Made by a program: the position numbers and the translations under genes. 33,532 bases of DNA from positions 1 through 33,532 of the forward strand of contig JAQBUE010000041.1 of the NCBI GenBank assembly GCA_027624045.1, read 5' to 3'. Below, in pieces: positions 6,856-13,622 of this stretch; the first letter of the stretch is position 1; each line of letters begins with the position of its first letter. The notes under the pieces were generated by a model that was given only the letters and a program-made list of their open reading frames with translations, did no database searches and was not told the origin of the DNA. This DNA is from Acidobacteriota bacterium. GTDB taxonomy: Bacteria > Acidobacteriota > Terriglobia > Bryobacterales > UBA6623.

Positions 6856-9020
6856 TCCATGAGGTTGCCGACTCCTTCCAGCATCTTCCTCTCCGATCCC
6901 CCGGACACATCGCTCATGTAGAGATTCACCTTACGGTTCTCGCGCCGCGAGAAGGCAACACGTGAGCCATCCGGCGAAAGCGCCGCCCGGATCTCCCGCT
7001 GCGGACTGACCGTCACCGGCTTGTCCACACCAGTTGTAAGATCGCGCAGCCACACATCCGGATTGCCGGCGCGATCGGAAACATAAAGCAGCTTGCTGCC
7101 ATCGGCCGAGACCGTCGGATCGCCTTCGGAACTCAGTCCGCTAACGACTTTCTCCAAAGGCCCTGTTGCGATTCCTCGATTGGGGTCTAGCGGAAGACTC
7201 CAGATGTCCTGGTCCTGCGAGGAACTCGTGAAGACAATACGCCCATCGCTCGACGCCGACGGTTGTTCTTCACCCGTGCCCGACGTAAGGCGCTGCGGCG
7301 GGCCCAGGAGCCGCCAAGGATCAGCGGCAATTTGAAACTGCCATAAGTTGACGGCCCCATTCCCAACGGCGGCGTTGAAAAGAATGCGATTTCCCGTCGA
7401 GAGCCAGCCTTGAGGACCCTGCCCCCTTTCGACGCCAATACCGGAGGCCTCAAGCAGTTGGGCCGCCCCCAGTTGGGCTGCCTTTCCCCCATCGAGCGGT
7501 ACAATCCACCAGTCAAGATCCGGAAACACTCCGATTCCCCCTGGTTCCGTGCTCCCTAGGAAAAGCAAGTTCTTACTATCGGGAGACCAGATAGGGCTGA
7601 ACGCGGCGGCCAAGCCGGTTGTAACTTCTCGGGCATCACCTCCGGAAATGGGAATTACGTAGAGACTGCTAAACGAGCGGTCGCCGCTATCGCTCGTGCC
7701 CCAAGAAAAGCTGATCCACTGGCCATCGGGAGAAAAGCGAGGACCGAAGCCGTCGGCTGCGACGCGGCGGACGTTTCCGCCCAAAGCCGGGATGGTGAAC
7801 AACCCACCGCCGTCGCGCGCCGATTGAAAAATAATCTGACTGCCGTCGGGGGAGAACGAGGGGTCCCGGTCGTCGGTCTCGTGATCGGTCAAACGAATCG
7901 GTTCACCCGACGCGAGTTGCTGCACCCAAATGTCGAGATTGTCCTCGCCGCCGCGGTCCGAAGCATAAGCGAGCAGCCGGCCGTCGGGCGAAAGAGCGGA
8001 CTGAAATGTAAGACCGGCATCGCGGGTGATCTGCCGCAGATTGTATTCCGGGGGCCCCTCGGGCGTGGTTTCGCCTTGGCGCCCCACCCACCAGCCGAGA
8101 CCCAACGCACCCAGCACCACCGCTGCCACCGCGCCCAGGATCGCAGGCGAAGTGCGCTTGGCCGGAACTGGTCTCGCGGTAACTCGCGAGGCTTGCGGTT
8201 CCAGTTCCGCCCGCAGCGCTTGCAGGTCCACCAGCAGTTCATCGGCGTTCTGGTAGCGCTGGTCGGGCTTCTTCGCCAGACATTTGTTGACGATGCGCTC
8301 GAGTTCCTTTGGGACGCCTGTACGGACCGCCGTCAGCGGTTCGGCCGGCTCATTCATGATCGAGTAGACAATTGCCTGATCGAAATCGCCCCGAAACGGC
8401 CGCTGTCCCGCGATCATCTCGTACAGCACCACCCCGAGAGACCAGATGTCGGTGCGGTGGCCGGTCTCGGCGCCTTCGGCCTGCTCGGGCGACATGTAGT
8501 TCATCGTGCCTAGCGTCGTCCCCTCGCGCGTGAACTTCGAGCTGCCGGCAAGCTGCGCCAACCCGAAGTCCATCAGTTTGACCAAGCCCCGCGATCCCGC
8601 CATCAGCATCACGTTGTCCGGCTTGATGTCGCGATGCGTGATGCCTTTTTCGTGCGCCGCCTCCAACCCTTCGGCCATCTGGATGGCGATCGAGAGGGCC
8701 TCGGGCAGCTTGAGCGGGCCTTCCTTGATGCGCTCGCTCAACGGCTGTCCGTCGAGAAAGGCCATGACAATAAACGTCCGGCCATCGGCCTCGTCGATTT
8801 CGTGAACGGTACAGATGTTGGGGTGGTCGAGAGAAGCGGCGGCCTGCGCCTCGCGAAGAAAGCGCTTGCGGCCCTCTTCGTCGCGCAACAGATGAGGAGC
8901 GAGAAACTTCAGCGCTACTGGACGTTTGAGCTTGATGTCCTCGGCCTTGTAGACCACGCCCATGCCGCCCTCACCGAGCTTCTCGGTGATGCGGTAGTGC
9001 GATATGGTTGTGCCGATCAT
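6813..9020 (-). CDS. Membrane-anchored Ser/Thr protein kinase with truncated PD40 propeller (kinase 3, frameshifted)
   Basis: This is the first-transcribed kinase of the array, read as 735 residues. The kinase domain (about 9-266) is intact: GEGGMG at 16-21, Lys38, HRDIKPDN at 129-136, DFG at 151-153. A membrane helix follows (ILGAVAAVVLGALGLGWW), then several PD40 blades. After GNLMDWVPGG the frame slips in a G8 tract, adds a few wrong residues (ending RYFITP) and stops at 6813. The paralogues continue for about 170 residues more. Either the propeller is short by two or three blades and the protein is impaired, or the tract varies in length or is read through by slippage, or the assembly is wrong here. 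The start overlaps the stop of an upstream 30-codon stub by ATGA, suggesting coupled translation. Confidence 0.85.
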   Translation of the reverse strand: MIGTTISHYRITEKLGEGGMGVVYKAEDIKLKRPVALKFLAPHLLRDEEGRKRFLREAQAAASLDHPNICTVHEIDEADGRTFIVMAFLDGQPLSERIKEGPLKLPEALSIAIQMAEGLEAAHEKGITHRDIKPDNVMLMAGSRGLVKLMDFGLAQLAGSSKFTREGTTLGTMNYMSPEQAEGAETGHRTDIWSLGVVLYEMIAGQRPFRGDFDQAIVYSIMNEPAEPLTAVRTGVPKELERIVNKCLAKKPDQRYQNADELLVDLQALRAELEPQASRVTARPVPAKRTSPAILGAVAAVVLGALGLGWWVGRQGETTPEGPPEYNLRQITRDAGLTFQSALSPDGRLLAYASDRGGEDNLDIWVQQLASGEPIRLTDHETDDRDPSFSPDGSQIIFQSARDGGGLFTIPALGGNVRRVAADGFGPRFSPDGQWISFSWGTSDSGDRSFSSLYVIPISGGDAREVTTGLAAAFSPIWSPDSKNLLFLGSTEPGGIGVFPDLDWWIVPLDGGKAAQLGAAQLLEASGIGVERGQGPQGWLSTGNRILFNAAVGNGAVNLWQFQIAADPWRLLGPPQRLTSGTGEEQPSASSDGRIVFTSSSQDQDIWSLPLDPNRGIATGPLEKVVSGLSSEGDPTVSADGSKLLYVSDRAGNPDVWLRDLTTGVDKPVTVSPQREIRAALSPDGSRVAFSRRENRKVNLYMSDVSGGSERKMLEGVGNLMDWVPGGGTRYFITP
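6838..6845 (-). other. G8 homopolymer at the frameshift in kinase 3
   Basis: Eight consecutive C on the given strand (G8 in the mRNA) separate the two frames of kinase 3. Six or nine G would restore one continuous 900-residue protein; six gives the same length as the paralogues. Tracts of this kind are typical places for slipped-strand length change, transcriptional slippage or sequencing error. The sequence alone cannot say which. Confidence 0.8.
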
Positions 9021-9109
9021 AGATTGTCCGTGCCGACCGCTTCCTGACGGTCACGGCTCGGTTTGGGTCCGGCGGTGATCTTGTAGTGCGAGATGGTTGC
9101 GCCGATCAT
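9017..9109 (-). pseudogene. 30-codon stub of a kinase N-terminus, overlapping the start of kinase 3
   Basis: The frame starts MIGATISHYKIT, the same first 12 residues as the intact kinases, then leaves the family (AGPKPSRDRQEAVG...) and stops after 30 codons. Its TGA (9019-9017) overlaps the ATG of kinase 3 (9020-9018) as ATGA, so ribosomes finishing the stub could restart on kinase 3. A TACAAT hexamer on the minus strand (9126-9121) lies 11 bases before the stub ATG, which would make the transcript almost leaderless. I infer a fossil of an upstream kinase copy deleted after codon 12, possibly now acting as a leader for the operon. Confidence 0.6.
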
Positions 9110-9120
9110 GTACTTGCGCA

Positions 9121-9126
9121 ATTGTA
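9121..9126 (-). promoter_or_regulatory. Possible -10 box for the kinase array
   Basis: The minus strand reads TACAAT here, five of six matches to TATAAT, 11 bases before the ATG of the kinase stub. No good -35 hexamer stands at 16-18 bases. This is the only AT-rich promoter-like patch upstream of the array, so it is offered as a candidate only. Confidence 0.3.
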
Positions 9127-9180
9127 GCGCTAATGAACAAACAAATAGAACAGTTCCCCATTCGCGCCGCGACACAGAGC

Positions 9181-9209
9181 GTCACACGGAGCCGGTTCAG
9201 AGGTACAAT
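9181..9209 (+). promoter_or_regulatory. Possible promoter of the small gene at 9246
   Basis: GTCACA at 9181-9186 (four of six to TTGACA) and TACAAT at 9204-9209 (five of six to TATAAT) are 17 bases apart. They would start a transcript near 9216, before an AAGGGGG ribosome site at 9228-9234. Spacing and position fit a housekeeping-sigma promoter; the -35 is weak. Confidence 0.35.
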
Positions 9210-9245
9210 CACCAGATTGCACTCCTGAAGGGGGAACGGATTTAC

Positions 9246-9530
9246 ATGGACGATTGGAAATACGCGCAGTCACAGCCGGCGGACGGGCTGGCCCGCTTGG
9301 AATACTACTCCATGAAGAAGCAACAAGATGGCCGCGAGATCGAGTTTCTGATCACCGTTCGCGAAACCATTCCCCAACGGGATCGCACGATGCAGTTTCT
9401 GGCTCAAGCCGATAAGCAGACCAACCAGAAAATCGCGCCCTACACACCGACCGGTTGGGGCCCCACGCTCCTCGAAGCACTCTCGGAATGCGTCAAGGCC
9501 GTCCACCGCTTCCCATACGAAGACACTTAG
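9246..9530 (+). CDS. Small conserved-looking protein of unknown function
   Basis: This 94-residue soluble protein begins MDDWKYAQSQPADGLARLEY. The start is chosen because AAGGGGG at 9228-9234 lies 11 bases upstream; the frame is open further back but runs through the kinase-stub region without a ribosome site. There is no signal peptide or membrane segment. The composition is mixed and ordered-looking, with an alpha/beta pattern (ARLEYYSMK, REIEFLITVRE) and a C-terminal helix (LLEALSECVKAVHRF). I do not recognise the family. It stands alone between the divergent kinase array and the convergent cytochrome lipoprotein. Its stop codon lies inside the first copy of a 19-base tandem duplication, so the end of the gene has recently been duplicated without altering the protein. 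Confidence 0.75.
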   Translation: MDDWKYAQSQPADGLARLEYYSMKKQQDGREIEFLITVRETIPQRDRTMQFLAQADKQTNQKIAPYTPTGWGPTLLEALSECVKAVHRFPYEDT

Positions 9531-9564
9531 CGATAGCTAGATCCATTAGCGATAGCTAGATCCA
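9527..9564. repeat. Perfect 19-base tandem duplication at the end of the small gene
   Basis: The unit TTAGCGATAGCTAGATCCA occurs at 9527-9545 and again, identically, at 9546-9564. The first copy contains the TAG stop of the upstream gene. Perfect identity suggests a recent slippage event. Confidence 0.9.
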
Positions 9565-9579
9565 TTCGGTCACCTCCTT
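9527..9579 (-). other. Strong ribosome site with a 12-codon frame
   Basis: On the minus strand AAGGAGGTG (9579-9571) is a near-perfect match to the 16S rRNA tail. An ATG (9565-9563) follows 7 bases after its GGAGG. The frame encodes MDLAIANGSSYR and stops at 9527. Without the 19-base duplication the frame would run only 17 codons. It lies downstream of the cytochrome lipoprotein in the same direction. It may be a tiny gene, a broken start, or chance. Confidence 0.3.
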
Positions 9580-9683
9580 GAAACCGGGGACACTGTTCTG
9601 GGATGACGGTAGTAGTGTGCGCCGTGTGTCACTCATGCAACCGTTGAGGTCTTTCTTTGCTTGCATGGTCCCGCACAGCCACT

Positions 9684-12600
9684 CTACAGCCCCGCCCGCA
9701 AGTACTCAATTACGTCCGCCAGATCCTGCCGGCTCATGTTTTCTTCAAAACCGTCGGGCATGAGAGAGACCGTCGAGGTCCTCATCTGGACGATGTTCTT
9801 GCGCAGGATCGTTACATCGTCATACTCGCCCCGCAGCCGCACCGCCTCCACCGTCTCGCCCGCCAGCAACCCGTCGTAAACGCGGCCGACATCGTCGACC
9901 ACGATGTAGTTGGCGTAATTTGTATCGATGTCGCCGCTGGGGTCGAGAATACTCGCGATCAGTTCCGGACGCGTCTTATTGCTAACTCCCGATAGATTCG
10001 GTCCGATGCGCGCTCGTTCACCTTGCGGCTCGTGGCACTTCGCGCAATGCTCTTCAAACACGGTGCGTCCATGCTCGAGGCCGGCGTCAAGCGAGGCCAC
10101 GTCCGCGTATGCCGCCACGACTTCGACTCGGTCGCTGACCTGGGAAGCGAGCAGCTTCTTCGCCCGCTGCTGTAGCTGGTCGTCAGGATACTGTGTCAGC
10201 CGGATCTTCGAAACGGCATCCACGGTCTCCGGCGTTACCCGATTCGCTTCGATGGCGCCGAGGAAGGCCGCCGCGCGTCCGTGAGTCCGCATCATGGCCT
10301 GGGCGGCGCGTTCCCGCACGGCAGGTCCGTAACCGCCCCAGCCGCTCAGCAGGACCTCCGCGATACCTTCGTCATCGAACTCTGACAACGTGTCCACAGC
10401 GGCCGCCTGGAGCGCCTGCGGCGAGGGCGTCGTCAGAATCTTCTGTAAAACCGGCGCCACTTGGCTGTAGCCGCCGCCTCGTAGCGCCTCGGTGGCGTGT
10501 ACGCGCTCTTCGATCGGCAACTCCCCGCTAGCGGCCTCGCGCAATGATTGCTGTACGAATGCCGGCAAGGCCAGGAAGCGGGCCGCCTGCCTCGCGGCGT
10601 CGCGTACCTCGGGCGCATCGCCGCGGACGTACTTCATCATCACCTGCTCGGCCGCGGGGATTCGCAGGTTCCGCGACCCGTCGATCGCCAGCCCTGCGGC
10701 GAGTCCCGCCAGCGCCGCACTCCGCCACGCGGCCGGCTGCAGCGGCCGGCTGCCGTCGAGCGTAAGCAGGAAAAGCGAAATTTCGCGGCTGTCTCTGCGG
10801 GCGGCGATACTCGCAACCAAACCCCTGATCATCTCGCGCTTGCCTTCAGAAGGTTCGGCGAAAAAATCGCCGTGACGCGTCACAAGCCGGTTAAGAACAT
10901 TCATCCCGCCCCCGCCCACGGCGCACAGCAAAGCATCACGGAACCAGCGGTCAGCGGCGTACTCGGCGATCAGCGGCGTCAGCGCCTTGTGATTTCCGGG
11001 AAGCAACCCGAGCGTCAGAATGAATTGGAACCGTACCCGGGGGTCCTCGTCATTCTGGCGAGCCACTAAGACGTTCCCCAACTCAGGCAGAAAGGCCTCA
11101 GCCATCCGAATCGCGTTCTCTCGAACCCGCGGATGCTCGTCGCTCAGAGCCTTGCCCACCAGCGCCGGCTCCAGCGCCCCCAACCCTTCAAGCGTCCAGA
11201 GCGCCTGTAGCCGCCCCTGTGGCGATGCACTCTCGGCGGCCAGGGTTTTCAGCAGCGGCACCGCCGACTGATCCTGCTTTTCGACTAACAGCCGCTGCGC
11301 CGTGAGCCGATGCCAGCCGTTGGCGTGTGCAAGCGTCGCGACCAGTTCTTCGATCGAAGCGCTGCCGAGCGCGGGTTTGAGATTCCTCCGCTCCTTTGGA
11401 TTGTCCGGAACGATGCGGTAGATCCGGCCCATGTCGCCCCCGCGATAGAAGTCCATCTGAAGCTTTTCTTGCAAGGCCTTGGGAATCGAAAGCGGCTCTT
11501 CGATGTATTCACGATAGAAGTCGACCAGGTAGAGGTTGCCGTCCGGTGCGTTCGTGAAGTTCGCCGGTGAGAACCAGCTATCCGGAGCGGCCAGAAATTC
11601 GCGCTCGCCTAGCGGTGAACGATGGGCCCGAAACGTCGCGCCGTCCTGCGTCAAAATATTACGCCGTACCAGGTTCCCATTCACCTCTCCGACAAATACG
11701 TTTCCAACGTACTCGGGCGGGAAAGCATCGCCGGTGTAGGCCGTCGCTCCAGAGGCCGCCGAGAACCTTCCCCACAGATGTTCGACACGGCCCGGATTCG
11801 TTTCTTCATAACGTTGCTGCCGCGCCTCGGTTCGTTCAATGCGCCACTGCTGTGGCTTGGTCAGCGGATAGATCTTGTTCTCCTCGTCGTCGTATTCGAC
11901 AAGAAACTGCATCAGCGAACCGGGACTAAAAAAGCGATTCCGCAACACGTATTTGACCGGCAGTACGGCATGACTCAAGAACACGGTATTCTTCGACCCA
12001 AAGCGGTTGCCCCACTCATCGAACGACATGCCGTACTGGGTCGAGCCCGCCGCCGGCTCCCACAGGCCCCTGCCCGGATGAAACCGGAAGTCATGTCCGC
12101 GCACGACGACTCCCGGCCCATCAGGGTGCTTTGGCGAAGTGACCGTCCCAGGCCGCCCCGAATTGGCCGCATAGATCCAGTTGTCAATGCCGTAGCGCAA
12201 GCTGTTGACCCGCGCCTCGGGCGAAACTTCGGTCTGGAATCCCGTGAACCATACCTCTTTGACATCGGCCTTGTGGTCGCCATCGGTGTCCTTGAGGAAA
12301 AGAATGTCCGGCGCGGACGACACCAGGACCCCACCTGCCCACGGCATCACGCTCGAAACATCCAGCAGTTTGTCGGCGAAGACAGTTGACGACTCGAATC
12401 GTCCGTCCCCATCTTGATCTTGCAGAAAGCGGATGCGGCTGCGTGGCTCCGCTCCTTCTGTGGGGTCGAAGGGGTAGTCGAGCATCTCGGCCACCCAGAG
12501 ATCCCCGTTCTCGTCAAACGCGATATCAACCGGGTCAATCACTTCGGGTTCGGCGGCGACGACCTCAACCCGAAACCCCGGCTCGATCTGGAACGACTCG

Positions 12601-12767
12601 ATCGCTTGTTCGGGCGTCAGCGGATCGGTATCGTACGGGCCCTTCTTGGGTCCGGACTCTCCACACGCGAGGATGCTCAACAACAGTACAAGGGTTGCGA
12701 CGCTTCGCCGGCCGATCGCCGCGCGCCGGCCGAGGTCCAAGGAAGTGGGGGTATGTTCTGAGGGCAA
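9684..12767 (-). CDS. Lipoprotein with membrane-bound dehydrogenase propeller, HEAT-type repeats and C-terminal cytochrome c domain
   Basis: This is a 1,027-residue envelope protein. The TTG start at 12767 is preferred because AGGAG (12779-12775) lies 7 bases upstream. It also gives a clean lipoprotein signal: arginines at about 14-21, a hydrophobic stretch SVATLVLLLSI, and lipobox LAC with Cys35. An in-frame start at 12839 would add 24 polar residues. Residues about 60-470 resemble the soluble-glucose-dehydrogenase-like propeller of the Pirellula/Verrucomicrobium membrane-bound dehydrogenase family (DPVDIAFDENGDLWVAEM and similar). An alpha-helical HEAT-like region follows at about 490-870. 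A single haem site CAKCH lies at 908-912, with Met residues near the C-terminus as possible axial ligands. The likely role is periplasmic sugar or alcohol oxidation passing electrons to haem c; the substrate is unknown. It is a single gene, divergent from the nucleotidyltransferase. Confidence 0.88.
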   Translation of the reverse strand: MPSEHTPTSLDLGRRAAIGRRSVATLVLLLSILACGESGPKKGPYDTDPLTPEQAIESFQIEPGFRVEVVAAEPEVIDPVDIAFDENGDLWVAEMLDYPFDPTEGAEPRSRIRFLQDQDGDGRFESSTVFADKLLDVSSVMPWAGGVLVSSAPDILFLKDTDGDHKADVKEVWFTGFQTEVSPEARVNSLRYGIDNWIYAANSGRPGTVTSPKHPDGPGVVVRGHDFRFHPGRGLWEPAAGSTQYGMSFDEWGNRFGSKNTVFLSHAVLPVKYVLRNRFFSPGSLMQFLVEYDDEENKIYPLTKPQQWRIERTEARQQRYEETNPGRVEHLWGRFSAASGATAYTGDAFPPEYVGNVFVGEVNGNLVRRNILTQDGATFRAHRSPLGEREFLAAPDSWFSPANFTNAPDGNLYLVDFYREYIEEPLSIPKALQEKLQMDFYRGGDMGRIYRIVPDNPKERRNLKPALGSASIEELVATLAHANGWHRLTAQRLLVEKQDQSAVPLLKTLAAESASPQGRLQALWTLEGLGALEPALVGKALSDEHPRVRENAIRMAEAFLPELGNVLVARQNDEDPRVRFQFILTLGLLPGNHKALTPLIAEYAADRWFRDALLCAVGGGGMNVLNRLVTRHGDFFAEPSEGKREMIRGLVASIAARRDSREISLFLLTLDGSRPLQPAAWRSAALAGLAAGLAIDGSRNLRIPAAEQVMMKYVRGDAPEVRDAARQAARFLALPAFVQQSLREAASGELPIEERVHATEALRGGGYSQVAPVLQKILTTPSPQALQAAAVDTLSEFDDEGIAEVLLSGWGGYGPAVRERAAQAMMRTHGRAAAFLGAIEANRVTPETVDAVSKIRLTQYPDDQLQQRAKKLLASQVSDRVEVVAAYADVASLDAGLEHGRTVFEEHCAKCHEPQGERARIGPNLSGVSNKTRPELIASILDPSGDIDTNYANYIVVDDVGRVYDGLLAGETVEAVRLRGEYDDVTILRKNIVQMRTSTVSLMPDGFEENMSRQDLADVIEYLRAGL

Positions 12768-12901
12768 TGATTGTCTCCTGGGTGATGGCACTATTCTAAC
12801 GACTTCACCGAGAGCTTCTTCACGGGCTGGAGCGGCCATGCTACGCTCCGAACAAGCAATAGCGCCCTTTATGACTCGATTCGACCGTCAGATACCGAGG
12901 A

Positions 12902-13615
12902 ATGTCGACTAAAGCCGTTATCCTGGCCGCCGGACGCGGCACCCGCATGAAGGGGCTGACGGCGGATTGCCCCAAGCCCATGCTGCCCCTGAATGGCCGC
13001 CCGATGCTCTGCCACGTTATCGAGGCAATGGAAGCCGCGGGCGTCACTGAGATCCTGCTCATCGTCGGCTACAAGGCCGCTATGGTCGAGAGCTACTTCG
13101 ACGCCCATCCGCCGGCCCGCGCCCGCCTGAGCTACAAGCCACAGCCTTCCCAGGACGGTACAGGCAGCGCCGCGCTGCTTGCCCGCGATTTCTCCGTCGG
13201 CGAACCCTTTCTGCTGACGTTCGGCGACATCATCGTCGACACATCGGTCTACTCCGGGCTGCTCGACAACGCCGAGGGCGCCGAAGCCGTCCTTGCCCTC
13301 AAGAGGGTCGACGACCCCTATCGAGGCGCTGCCGTCTACGTCAACGACGGCTTGATCAGCCGCATCATCGAGAAGCCGCCTCAAGGCGCTTCGACAACGC
13401 CGTGGGTCAACGCGGGCGTCTATCTATTCCGGAGTTCGATTTTCGAGGAACTGGACCGCATCCCGCTCTCGCCCCGCGGCGAGTATGAGCTAACCGACGC
13501 CATCCACCAATTGCTCGCCGCCGGCAAGTCGTTGCGCTGGCTGGAGATCAAAGGCCACTGGCGGGACGTCGGCCGTCCGGAAGACCTTCCGGACGCCGAA
13601 CGTTCGCTGCGTTGA
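12902..13615 (+). CDS. Sugar-phosphate nucleotidyltransferase
   Basis: This 237-residue cytoplasmic enzyme of the NTP_transferase (GT-A-like) fold would join a nucleoside triphosphate to a sugar 1-phosphate, giving an activated sugar plus pyrophosphate. The signature loop AVILAAGRGTRM is at residues 5-16, followed by KPMLPLNGRPML, where Lys contacts the phosphates. The acidic metal-binding site is suggested by TFGDIIVD. At about 238 residues it lacks the C-terminal left-handed helix of bifunctional enzymes and resembles stand-alone mannose-1-phosphate guanylyltransferase or MurNAc-1-phosphate uridylyltransferase (MurU) types. Base and sugar specificity cannot be read from sequence. A GAGG lies only one base before the ATG, so the ribosome site is poor. 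The gene ends 7 bases before the convergent TPR gene. Confidence 0.88.
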   Translation: MSTKAVILAAGRGTRMKGLTADCPKPMLPLNGRPMLCHVIEAMEAAGVTEILLIVGYKAAMVESYFDAHPPARARLSYKPQPSQDGTGSAALLARDFSVGEPFLLTFGDIIVDTSVYSGLLDNAEGAEAVLALKRVDDPYRGAAVYVNDGLISRIIEKPPQGASTTPWVNAGVYLFRSSIFEELDRIPLSPRGEYELTDAIHQLLAAGKSLRWLEIKGHWRDVGRPEDLPDAERSLR

Positions 13616-13622
13616 AGAGGGA

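Noticed and set aside
9093..9245. N-terminal extension of the small gene at 9246
   Set aside because: It runs antisense through the kinase stub and the promoter region. The ribosome site and promoter-like hexamers favour 9246.
10548..11069. Plus-strand frames of up to 255 codons within the cytochrome lipoprotein region
   Set aside because: They are antisense to a continuous 1,027-codon gene with recognisable domains and show no motifs or ribosome sites.
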